A stretch of DNA of 33,731 bases from Didymodactylos carnosus (taxonomy: Eukaryota > Rotifera > Eurotatoria > Philodinida > Philodinidae): positions 1 to 33,731 of the forward strand of contig CAJNOQ010001272.1 of assembly GCA_905250885.1 (NCBI GenBank), read 5' to 3'. Under the pieces are notes generated by a model that ran no database searches, was not told where the DNA came from, and saw only the letters and a program-made list of their open reading frames with translations. A program made the translations under genes and the position numbers. The stretch's first letter is position 1. Each line of letters starts with the position of its first letter. This document shows positions 23,501 through 33,731 of this stretch, piece by piece.

Positions 23501-26500
23501 AAACTATTGATTTATATAGAGTTGTTGATACGTCGGTACTTTTATATTCTTTTTCAATTTTATATTTATCGTTCATTTTTGATCTTTCGTCAACCAATAA
23601 TTTTGTTTGCTCACGCAAAAATATGTCGAACAAATTGTTTTTAAGTTTTTTTTTTGTTACAGACGATTGGCGTGATATAGGTAAAATAAAAGATAAGTCA
23701 TTCACTAATTATAGGAATAGATTGAACGATAAAATAAAAGTGAAATGAACAGTCAAAAATAATTAATATCTATTTACAACTTGATTTAGAAAATCATTAT
23801 TAATGGAAATAAATATGAAACACTCTTCGAATCTTGAACTATTTTAAGGTTGACATCTCTAAATGTTCTGTCATTAAGATCTACAGAGATGAAAGTAATT
23901 TTATTTGAAAAAACACTATTATTTGATAATACATTCTTGCATATTGTCCACTCAATAAATATGTTGTCCTTCAATCAGTCTAATATGTTAAAAACTATAG
24001 AAGAGTGAACTTGGAAAACAATTGTCAAAAATAAAGTTTTGTCTATTCAATTTTTTTTTTAGTCAAATTGAAAAACTACCATTATCAACCTGAACCATCG
24101 ACAATCTATCAAGAAATCTATTATCACGATCCTACATTTTCAGAAGGTGTTGCAATTTTAGAGGTATAAAAAAATGAACATAAAAATAAAAATCACTTGT
24201 TAACTATTCTCTTTCTGTTGTTTTAAGACACTACAAGGATTCATATTGATTATCAGTTGTGATGGTGAATTGTTTTATGCATCAAAAACGGTCGAACAAT
24301 ATCTTGGCTTTCATCAGGTACGTTTAGATTCTACAGTAGTATTCATCCATGTTTTAATGGAGCCAAGGTGACTCAAATAATTTTTTTTGTTTTTTGCGTA
24401 TGTATGACATTAACTCGATTGAAAGGGAAAGGGAACTCTCCAATTGAGACTTTTACACTCTGTGAATTATTGTAACGGTTAGATCAACAATAAAATTGTA
24501 TCAGAAAACAAATGCTTCTACAATTGTAAAAGATGATTATTCACTACAAAAAATGAAGTTTTTTTCATGAATATAGTATAGCAGTTGGATTTGAATTCCA
24601 CTAGACGTTAGAAGGGAGAGACTAATTGTCTCAAGTCCTAAAGGAGAGAGGGACGATCTACTTCCTCTAATCGTAATTCTTATAATATATAATTCCTATG
24701 ACGATATTTTTATGTCTGAAACATTGACATTTGTTGTGGATTCTAATATCATTATGTTTTTGCGGTAAATTATGCCACACACAACCAAAAAAAAAGAAGA
24801 AAAACGATCTAATTTGATGCACAGCATGTTTAACGACATAAAACATTTTATATTCGTACACAGATTGAGTGTTCTTACTCCAGCATTACGCATTCATTTT
24901 CAATATGTGTTTATTCTAAAAATTATAGTTCATCTTTTGTTGATCACACTTTCAGCTCTCAATAATTTGATTAAAACTAGAGAGATTTGACTTTCTGATA
25001 TGTCATTCAACAAATGAGCAGTTTGCTATCTCATCGTGTATAAATCAGAAAGAAAAAAGAAGAAAAAAAAAAGAGCAATCACGCTATGATGTTTCTGAAT
25101 AAAAATGATTTGTTGATGGGAGATTCATCTGTCTGAATAAAAAACAAAAAAAATAAAATTACAAATGAAAGTCGAAGAAGATTGTGATCTAAGTTTAATA
25201 TAATTAATCTTCTTTTTTTATATACATACACCCAATGTCAATTCAATTATATTTTTGATCTATAACCTCATGTTTTTTTATTTTTATTGTTCTTTCAGTC
25301 AGATATTATTCATCAAAGTGCATTTGAATTAATTCATTCCGAAGATCGAGAAGAATTTAAAAGACATTTACAATGGAATGGAAAATTAACCAGTGAACAG
25401 TCCAATATGACTATAACACAATTATTTTCAAATCCAGGTAGAATATAAATCCTTAACGAATTTATTCTCATCTCCATCATAGATGTAGATCGGATGTAAT
25501 ACAAAAAATTATCATTGACAACTGATCATTTTACCAATTCTTAAAATTTTATTTAATGCGCTTTTCCGGAAAAAAATAATGACATCTCATTCTATTTTGT
25601 TTAGAAAATGCACATTTACTTGAAAGAAGTTTTACCGTAAGATTTCGATGTTTATTAGACAATACATCAGGATTTGTGGTATGTGTTGTTGTTGTTTTTT
25701 GTTTTTATAGATAACAACATTGTATTTTTCTCTCAATGAGTAAAAAAATTTTCTTTGATTTAGACACTTGAAATTGATGGAAGAATTGGCATACTTCATG
25801 GACAAAAAACACAACAAACTGATGATTCACATACTCTAGCTTTGTTTGGTGTTGCATGTCCATTTGGACCACCATCACTATTTGAAATACCACAACGTGA
25901 AAGTTTATTTAAAAGTAAACATCGACTTACATTAGAACCTATCTCACTTGACCCAAGAGGAAAATTAATTTTAAACTATACGGATCATGATTTATCACAA
26001 TTTTCGGGTTATCAACTTATTCATCCCGATGATCTTAAATATTATTCGACAGCTCACAAAGAATGTATGTTTATTTTTAATGTGATACAATTTTAGTTGT
26101 TATACATTGAAATATATTTCTTAATTTTTAGTACTGAAAACTGGTACATCGGGTCTTGTCTGTTATCGTATTCAAACAAATGATGGTCGTTGGCAATGGT
26201 TACAGTCATCTATGCGTATTATATACAAAAGTAATAAACCAGATTGTGTTATTGCCAATCATAGACCGTTAACGTAAGATTTCTTTTTAACTTTTCAGAA
26301 TATTTTCTCTTTATACATTTATTTTTTGTTTAGGAATGAAGAAGGACAAGAATTATATTATAAACGTGGTTCTGAATTTAAACTACCTTATCCGTGTTTA
26401 TATGATTTTGATACGACTTTTAATTTGAATGGTGGTGGTATGAATCCGTCGACAGGTGCTGAGAATGATTTTGTTGTTTTTAAATCATCCAATAAGGTAC

Positions 26501-28452
26501 AAAATCCGACAAGAAATCGAAAATGTAAACCACAATTATTGAAACAGCCAACATTTTCACCCAATGGATTTGATCATCCAATTGTAAATCCTTATACTCC
26601 ATACATGAATGGTTACAATGGCTGTTATCCTTATTCAGATAGTCATGGTTTTATTGAAACAACGACCGATAATTCATCCATTCGTTATCCAACAGCAAAT
26701 GATTTGCTACATTTGGATGTTGCTGAAAAGTCAATATATAATAATTATTATTTGAATGGTTATACATCAATGTCTCCGTATACAGCCGCTGCCGCATACA
26801 ACAATATTCTACTCAATCCAACAAAATACAATAACTACTATCACTATAATACCAATAATTATACCACACCACCTCAGACTCGAACTCATTCGTACGTCGA
26901 CTCAACATCTTCTTCTCCACCAACAGCCTCTTCATCATACACCGATCGTCTTTCTCACTTAAATCCCCTAGCTGATACGAATACATTGACTAATATCGAT
27001 TATATGACACCATCAGACAGTATGGGACTATATAACTCATTATATTATCGTCCATCATCATCAAATGATTATTACAAGAGATCATCACCACCAACGTATA
27101 ATAATAACAGTACAACAGGAGGAAATATTAGTAATGGTGGACTAAAAACAAAACATGCACAACAACACATGAACAACGGTCAAAACAGAACAATAACAAA
27201 TAATAACTATAATACAAACAGTGACAATATAATTATCACGGGTGCAGCATTGCCACCACATTCCGTTATCAAACATTGTAGTCAGGTACAAAAAAGATGA
27301 ACAAACAAACATACATACATATATCTATATATCTATACAGAGAGAGAGAGTAGTTTATCTTTCGTATCCGAATAAAATTTTACTATATTTTACTTTTTGA
27401 TGTTTCTGTTTTTTTTTGTGTATGGTCAATTCATTTATCAAATGTAATTCAAAAAATACTCGTTCTATTAAGTATTTTGATGCTAATAGTCTGAATTTGC
27501 TCTGTTCCCCTGCAAAATGATATAACTCATCTCCACAAAAAGTGATCTATTTTTACCTTTACCTGTTCAACTTAAAAAAATCATTGACAGTCATTTTCAC
27601 TCATTTAGTAGTATGTCACCAAAGAATATGAAATGATTCATTCATTCAAAAAAATCTTTTATTTATTTGATCTAATTAATTAAGAAGATTAAAAAACATG
27701 CATAGCTGTTTTTTTCCTTTTAAAATCAATGGTTTTTACTATCATCTGTTTTAAGTCTAATTATCAAAAACAGTGAAAATATGTAGAGTTTGTTGCATAC
27801 AATTAGTTTCACAGACAGGTGTTTTTCAATAACGGATACAATCTTTTGCCTTTGGATAAAGATAAAAAATAATAGATTTAATTATTACTCCATGGCATAC
27901 TTCCGTTTTTGATATAAATAGTAAAATTTTCTTTTCTCTAAACGATGAGTTGTTTAAAAATATCAAACTTAAGAAGACATGCTTTGAAAATAATAGAAAA
28001 AATAGTTTTCAAAAACTCATACTCAACTTGGTTTTTACTATTGTTTCTTTTGATGAGTACGCATTTTTAAAGGTATTTCACAGGCTTAATGATGAAAAGT
28101 TTGATTAGAGATGTTTCAACATATGTGTTATTGTCATATACTTTGAACATTTTAAAAAGACAACTGCTGTTGAAATGATTTTATTTTTTCTTCTAATTGA
28201 ACCTGCTATTCTTTATTATAATCATTCTTCCTTTTCTTTAACCTATCAGATGTATATTTAAAAAACTAAAATTTAAAATGACAGGGGATGAGCAGATAAC
28301 TATTTGTGTACTATAATAAAAAGAATGTATAAGGCAGGTGGTCATTTGACATTTTATATGAATATAAGCTCATCTTCTATTTTTAGTTGTTGTTAGAACA
28401 ACCGCGCGTTGAAGATGAATTTCTAAACAATTATGATACAATATGGCTATGA
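20588..28452 (+). CDS. AHR: aryl hydrocarbon receptor (bHLH-PAS transcription factor), 9 exons
   Basis: Ligand- or environment-sensing transcription factor that pairs with ARNT in the nucleus. Exons: 20588-20867, 24063-24163, 24228-24317, 25299-25437, 25605-25678, 25764-26064, 26132-26273, 26334-27285, 28387-28452. All introns are GT-AG and the phases give one open frame of about 714 aa. The bHLH (residues about 41-87) has the AHR-specific basic region [13 protein letters not shown] and [19 protein letters not shown] spans exons 2-6, with [18 protein letters not shown] and [13 protein letters not shown] is at about 268-375, with [25 protein letters not shown] and WQWLQS. The C-terminal 340 residues are Asn/Tyr/Ser/Thr-rich, likely the activation region. 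The N-terminus is uncertain: a TTTTTAG acceptor at 20678-20679 suggests the first coding exon may end earlier (a 54-nt intron from 20626 keeps the frame). Intron 1 is 3.2 kb. Invertebrate AHRs generally act in development and need not bind dioxin. Confidence 0.95.
22559..22585. repeat. (AT)n microsatellite in AHR intron 1
   Basis: Twenty-seven bases of pure alternating AT. It is the longest simple dinucleotide run in the window, a shorter one lying near 10730. Confidence 0.95.
23663..23680 (+). CDS. AHR: candidate 18-nt AHR micro-exon
   Basis: Within AHR intron 1, a strong acceptor (T-rich tract then TTACAG at 23657-23662) is followed 18 bases later by a donor, GTAAAA, at 23681. The 18 bases encode DWRDI plus split codons. 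Inserted between exons 1 and 2 they keep phase 1 on both sides and add six residues (DDWRDI), just after the bHLH helix, with no stop. This linker is variable in length in AHR proteins. It could be constitutive, alternative or chance. Confidence 0.35.
   Translation, partial: TIGVI
28387..28452 (+). CDS. AHR: AHR C-terminal exon, too short for ORF scans
   Basis: After a CTATTTTTAG acceptor, 21 codons (starting [12 protein letters not shown], ending DTIWL) run to TGA. Exon 8 has a CAG/GTACAA donor at 27285-27286 in phase 0, matching this exon. Without this splice the frame ends a few codons later with VQKR. The acidic-hydrophobic tail looks like an activation or co-regulator motif, which suits a bHLH-PAS C-terminus. 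An AATAAA follows at 28634-28639. Confidence 0.6.
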   Translation: MLLEQPRVEDEFLNNYDTIWL

Positions 28453-28633
28453 ATTTTTTTTTCTATATTTTTGTATATACAATAGAAAGAAAGAATTCGT
28501 TTTCGTTAAGAAGTAAGAACTCTAATACTTAATCAAAAAAAGATCTATCTTAAAGAAGAGCATAATGTATACTTATCACTCATTCGTGTTTCTCTATTTC
28601 TACTCGTATAACGCACGGAGGAATATTATTTTC

Positions 28634-28639
28634 AATAAA
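28634..28639 (+). promoter_or_regulatory. possible AHR poly(A) signal AATAAA
   Basis: First AATAAA after the predicted last AHR exon, 182 bases past the stop. Its position is reasonable, but the hexamer is common in this base composition. Confidence 0.35.
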
Positions 28640-31540
28640 ACATCCCTTCATGTACGTATTATTAATCGGGTAGCAAAGAATTTTGAGAAAACCTGCAGAT
28701 ATTCGAACCATACTTCACTATTCACGTATAAGAAGTTTAGCAGAAGTTACTTCATCAGTGCTGTTAATAGTCAAGACATGATACCTCATTTTGAAAAAAG
28801 GAATAGTAATTCCAATGATCTTGTGTTGTTGATAGCTGTTCAACATCAGGTAGTAATGATGATAAGAAGGTGGAATTGTTCAAAAAAATAATAAGAAGAA
28901 TTTGTACATAATCATGAATTCGTCGTTGTCAATCAAATTTTTACCTTCTATATTAACAACATATGGCCTTTTTTTTTGTTCCCTGTTCTTTGTTTAGAAA
29001 AATATCATACTATAACGACCATTCAATTGAGTATCCCCCTCTAAGTCAACTTGTGTCAAATGAAACTAAAATACAAAAGAAACGTCTAATTAGTAAAATA
29101 TTTACTGACATCATGTTCATGTTTAAAAGCAATTAATTTTGTCTGTATAATTCAGATATAAAACAAGTCTTAGATGAACATAAAAACCTAATAGCTAGTA
29201 CCAAAACATATTTTGGTCTTTGAAATCGAAACTTGTATGATTAGCAATATGTGTTTGTTAACATACTCATACATTTGGTGATATCACTCAAATACGTATT
29301 CAGGAACATTGGATTATTAACAATAGAATAATTCAATGTGATTCGAATGAACACCCTACTGCTATGCCATAATAGAGACTAGCTTTTACGTAATTATATA
29401 GGCATTCTACGTGTTTTCATTTTAATTTCCTGTAAATTTATTTTACTCAATATATTCATTCACTACTTAGTCTAACTTTTGGTGGTGTCATAATTTGATC
29501 ACGATTTGTGTAAAAGTGCCAAAAACCTTTCAATACACATATACACGTGCAAAACTTGACTTTTCACTATAAACGATAATATCAGTCAGACTATTGATTA
29601 TTTCATTCGATAAAAAAGGATCCTTTTTTATATCAAATACAGTATGAAAAGGAAAAAAAAATTTATTATAACTTCAACATATTCATTACTTATTGTCTCA
29701 GATCAGATTGTACGATGCACATGAAACAGTTGCAAAAACCAAACCAGTGTGTTACCTATACTACACTTTTTTCTCTGGAAATAAGCTACTGTAATATATA
29801 ATTGGCCTGTTTATTATCGTTCTTTCGCTTCAAATATACCAAAAACTGGATCAAAGATGACTCTTTCTCTTGAAACTACGTTAATTTGCTTTGCCTATGA
29901 AATACATCAACATGTGGAGGATAGCACCTAACTTATGATGAATTGAAAAATATGTGTTTTGTGATTGTCACAATGTTCACCTATCTAAATGAACAGTTTC
30001 TCGACATATTATCTGCAATCAGCCTATAACACATTTATCAAATTACGACAATATATGACGATAAAAAATTGAAAATGTGAGATGTGTTCATCATATTTAA
30101 CACACTCACACCCAGATTAAGTGTCTTACCTATGCGATCATTTGATTTTACCAACTCCTACATTTCAACAAGAGATTTTTAAATTATCAATAAATTTCTC
30201 TATTTTAGATTTGAAACTGAAGATTATCATAAGCTAAAATGACAACGGCTAACATCATGAAATTGCAACATGTTTATATACATATATATACGTATAGACT
30301 GCATTTTCTGTACCAATTATAAAAATATACTTTATTTACAATGTTTTCTCCAAATCTCTTTTGAATGATCAAAAGTTTTGTATGCACCTGTTTCATCTGA
30401 GACAACGTTACGATTAGGCGTTGATAATGTTCGATAAGCGTATTAATTTTGCTTTCACCTCATTAGATAAAAGTGTGTGATGATATAGAAACATGCAGGT
30501 GATATGTATGATGTATATCTAGACAACAAAATAGGTTAGAGAGAAAAACAACAAGAAAATAGTTGATAAGAAAAAAAATGATTGAGAAGAATATTAACAA
30601 GCAGATGTAGTGAGCTAACATTCCCGCATTAAGTTTAAAAATTAAAATTGAATAACATAGTTGCTCATACGGGAGTAACATCTAATAAAAAATTTACACT
30701 ATCATATAGGGACAGAGATTTCGAGAAACTCTCTATTAGTATAGCCTTCAGAACGGGGTGGAGTATACAAATATTTTGGTGAACATTTTCACATTATCTA
30801 TAGAAACACGAAACAATTTCTAATGTATTTTTACTTTACTAATGACAAGTTGACTGAATTTAGGCATGTATCGGTATTTACTGGTATATTTTCCTCTTTT
30901 TCTGAAAAGTACAAACTATCAAGGGTATTACTAAAAAACCTTGGCAGGGTAGCACCTGAAGGTGCTAAAACGTGGAACTCCCAATACTGAGACGTCTAGT
31001 CTTAAAAAAGAAAATTATTTCTAATCCGAAATAAAAGTTTAATATACTGTCAGATATATTTTGATATGCACGTTTCATTCGCATATAAATTTTTCGTTGA
31101 GACTGAACCTTTTCCAGTTGTGATGCGTTCAATGACGATCTTCTCCGTCTCTTTCTGTGTGATGTTAACTTCCGTTTAGAATGACTAATGAGTCACGATA
31201 GCTTAATGCAATTATTCAGCAATGGTTTAATCCTATATTGTGACAGGGAATCTGTTTTGAGAATTTAGCTGTGGTACCGCCGGCCGTGACTTAGAACGAT
31301 TAGGTGAAGAATTCATATGCAAAGAGATAAAAATGATTTAGAATGTCAAAAATTAAAACGATAAATGAACCAGTAAAAAGTAACTGGTTTTACGAAAAAT
31401 ATAAAACGAAAATAAGTACGGCGTTAGCAACAATATAAGAGGAATAATTGGGAATCCATAAATCGAAAAACCAAGCTTTTATTTCGATGACTGCGTCATA
31501 CTAAGAGATTTCGCGGCACAAAATTATCTTAAAATCAGGG
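28640..31540. other. intergenic, AT-rich, no supported gene
   Basis: Open frames at 28565-28891 (+) and 30463-30681 (-) show no recognisable domain. No tandem repeats or transposon ends were identified, apart from the small hairpin listed separately near 30950. Confidence 0.45.
30950..30967. repeat. compact palindrome TAGCACCT-GA-AGGTGCTA
   Basis: Perfect 8-bp arms separated by two bases. It could extrude as a cruciform or be the recognition site of a dimeric protein. There is no gene nearby to link it to. Confidence 0.6.
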
Positions 31541-31990
31541 TTTTTGGATATAAAAACTGTAACTCCATATTCTTTGAAGATACTGAGAGAAGGCAAAAAA
31601 AAATTTGCTGTCGATAAATAGTAGCACCCATAATTGATGCAAACCGTTCATCTTGTTGTGATTCATATGTATTGATTGCAAGTAATTCCTCTTGTTTAGG
31701 TTTACATGTGAACCTATACAATTTTCTTTCTTAAAGCTGTCTATAACCAGTGTTGTTCTCAATCTGTCCGATATTAAACTGTTGTTTCTGATTTTGTTTA
31801 TTATCAATGTCTCTAAAAGATGTGCATAAATTTACCATAAAACAGCGACTTTTGGGTATAAAACTGTTACTCCCTCTTCTTCGAAGATAGTGAGGGAGTC
31901 TCACAAAACACGAACACCCCCAAATTAAAATCTGAGTTAGCCAATCGATAGATTCGTCGAACTGAGTATAGAAACGTCTAACGAACAACC
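31541..31990. repeat. diverged direct repeat, two units ~140 bp, ~306 bp apart
   Basis: Units begin near 31543 and 31849. Shared words include TTTTGG-TATAAAA-CTGT-ACTCC, TTCTT-GAAGATA-TGAG and a later CACCC. Similarity fades over about 140 bases. Both strands have open frames across the units (for example 31731-31988 on the minus strand), but no known domain. It may be part of an old duplicated element. Confidence 0.5.
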
Positions 31991-32476
31991 AAAAAAGGTT
32001 TTAATAATTTCGCTTTTTAAGCATACATTTTCAATGAACACCCACGAACACCCGAAAAAGCGTGCCAAATTTCTCTCCAGGTTGTTTTGAGCCTACTGGC
32101 ACCATTTTCAACCAGAACGAAATATCTTCAAGGATTCTTGAAAAATATTCACCCTTTCAGATATTATATAACTACAATTAAACGCCTTTTGACTTCACAG
32201 TAAAGACATCTACATGGTTGGAAAAAATATTATTCCAGGGGATTAACACCATCATTTTAAATAGAGTAGATGATGAATTTTATACCAAATGAAAGCCCTT
32301 GAAAAACGGGATTTATTGATACTAAACAGTAAGGGTTATGAAGACCTTAGTGTATTAAACTCTCGAAACTTATAATATTTCATTAACATGAAGTGAGAGA
32401 AAATCTATCTCCGAGGCGAAATTCAGACCCTTAGTATTCCGGAATAGTTTATTTTTTCAACATTCAATGAATAGAA
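31991..32476. other. probable transposon-flanking non-coding sequence
   Basis: No gene. It lies downstream of the decayed transposase. GAATAGTT at 32442-32449 is repeated inverted as AACTATTC at 33667-33674 on the other side of the transposase. This could be a remnant of the terminal inverted repeats, but eight bases is weak support. Confidence 0.3.
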
Positions 32477-33571
32477 TCAATAATGAGTATGACGACCGTT
32501 AGCATTCTTCACTGCACGGAGGCGTGATGGATACGAACGTAAAAGTGTTTCAAATAAATCAGTGTCTGTTTCGATATTGGTCAAAACATTTGTAATATGT
32601 ACTGTGAGTATGTCTTCAAGATACCGATTATGTCCAGTTTCTGATAACGTTTTTTTCTCAACTTCATCTTTGATTATTGATCCAATACGTTCTGCCACAT
32701 TGAGATTACGTGAATTTCCTGGCCAGATGTCATTACCCCAAAACTTCACATTGTTGCCTTGAAGCAAATGTTGGGTTTTGTTTGCTCGCATACATGGTAC
32801 CTTATCATGAACAAATGTAACTTCATCAGGATCAATAACATTTTCTTCATCATTTAAGGTATTACATTTTGAGTTAGAATTATGTCACGAAAATAATCAC
32901 CAGTTCAAGACTCGCCCTTATCTTTAATCACCCATAGTAATCTCTTACAAGTAAACATAATAAAAATCCCAATGCATACTTGATTTTGAATCATTTCACG
33001 GTACCTTTCATCCTCTTCAATATCTTCGACGTTTAAGGCCCAAATTCTATCATTTTGATAATTTGGTCTACGAACAATCCAGACATAAAACTCGTCAGAT
33101 GGTGCAAGATGAAGAAAGTCTTCTTCAGTCCAATCTTCTAACCAGTCGCATAGCCATAAACGATTTGATATATAAGTTTCAGTTTTTAATGGCTTTGGAA
33201 TAACATTAAATGGCTTCAATCCTTCTCTATGACGATAGTTATTGATTGTTCTTCCAGTGACATACTCCTTTTGCTCTTCTGCAATCTCTCTCGCCACAAT
33301 AGAACAACTTTTTCCTTGTCGGCTACTTGCTTTATGAATGATGTCTTGACTTGCTTGTGATAATTGAGCGATCAGCGTTTGAATAATCAGTAAAACATTG
33401 ATCATATGATTTTTCCTACCATTCTGTGACAAATCGGGTTGTGCGGCGAATTTTGTCCGCGATCCATTGTCGATTAATAAATGCTGCACCAGTATCACGA
33501 GCTTCACGAAAAGCGATGCATTTAATTCTGTCAATTATTCTTTCTTGTTCAGTATTATAAGTACCAGCCAT
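32477..33571 (-). pseudogene. decayed Tc1/mariner (DD37E-type) transposase
   Basis: Cut-and-paste DNA transposase remnant of about 360 codons, minus strand. The start ATG is at 33571-33569. An N-terminal helix-turn-helix region ends at an in-frame TAG (33418-33416). The frame then shifts near 33340 and continues through a second HTH and linker (GLKPFNVIPKPLKTET) to the first catalytic Asp (APSDEFYV). It stops at TGA 32907-32905 where a Trp codon is expected, reads on to about 32855, then shifts back to the original frame. That frame holds the second Asp (TFVHD) and the Glu (NVAERIG), with 37 residues between them. The spacing places it in the DD37E group of the IS630-Tc1-mariner superfamily. 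Two stops and two frame changes make it inactive. Confidence 0.88.
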
Positions 33572-33731
33572 TTTCAACTTATAGAAATTCCTCGATTTAC
33601 TAGGAGAACAGATTCTCTTTTTATGATTTATATCAATTAGAAATGGATCTTATATACCACTTCACGAACTATTCAAACTTTTCTCTTTCGTAACTTTCTC
33701 CCAGAAGAAAAACAAAAAAGTCTTTTTATTA

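Noticed and set aside
28565..28891. 108-codon frame downstream of AHR.
   Set aside because: No family likeness, and it overlaps the expected AHR 3' UTR and poly(A) signal.

Overview
The window looks like nuclear DNA from a small invertebrate. It is strongly AT-rich, its genes have many GT-AG introns (some only about 40-80 nt, others 1-3 kb), its coding sequence is rich in A/T-ending codons, and it holds several DNA-transposon remnants. A bdelloid rotifer is my best guess, from the overall style of the genes and introns. That is an inference, not something the sequence proves. Bases 1-111 are an unbroken run of C and are probably a contig-end artefact.

Layout. 112-2778: no gene I can support, but a nested inverted repeat at 1508-1665. 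2779-7694 (+): a three-exon rhodopsin-like GPCR with a very long third intracellular loop. Its intron 1 carries an ACCGGT-rich hAT-like remnant and a second hairpin element. Its intron 2 carries a 1-kb non-autonomous piggyBac-type element with TTAA on both sides. 9968-8262 (-): a helical/coiled-coil protein gene of unknown identity, with one in-frame TGA and one frame break that introns do not clearly explain. 10878-10352 (-): a candidate two-exon gene for a roughly 60-aa single-pass membrane protein. 12556-12798 (+): a small secreted eight-cysteine peptide behind a TATA box. 12.8-20.5 kb: no convincing gene. It holds diverged tandem repeats, a block rich in CGCG, hairpins and old repeat debris.

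20588-28452 (+): an aryl hydrocarbon receptor (AHR) orthologue with a bHLH, PAS-A, PAS-B and an Asn/Tyr/Ser/Thr-rich C-terminal region. I assembled nine exons whose phases all agree, including a short last exon about 1.1 kb downstream of where the open frame appears to end. A possible 18-nt micro-exon lies in the large first intron. 28.5-32.4 kb: AT-rich DNA with a diverged direct repeat. 33571-32477 (-): a decayed DD37E-type Tc1/mariner transposase with two stop codons and two frame changes.

The host genes do not form an operon or one pathway. The GPCR, AHR and secreted peptide are ordinary signalling or secreted genes separated by mobile-element debris. The most unusual structural signal is a pair of hairpin elements (1495-1701 and 4063-4234). 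They share one architecture: a direct repeat abutting the left arm, a long near-perfect hairpin, a tail of about 22-24 nt, then the same direct repeat again.
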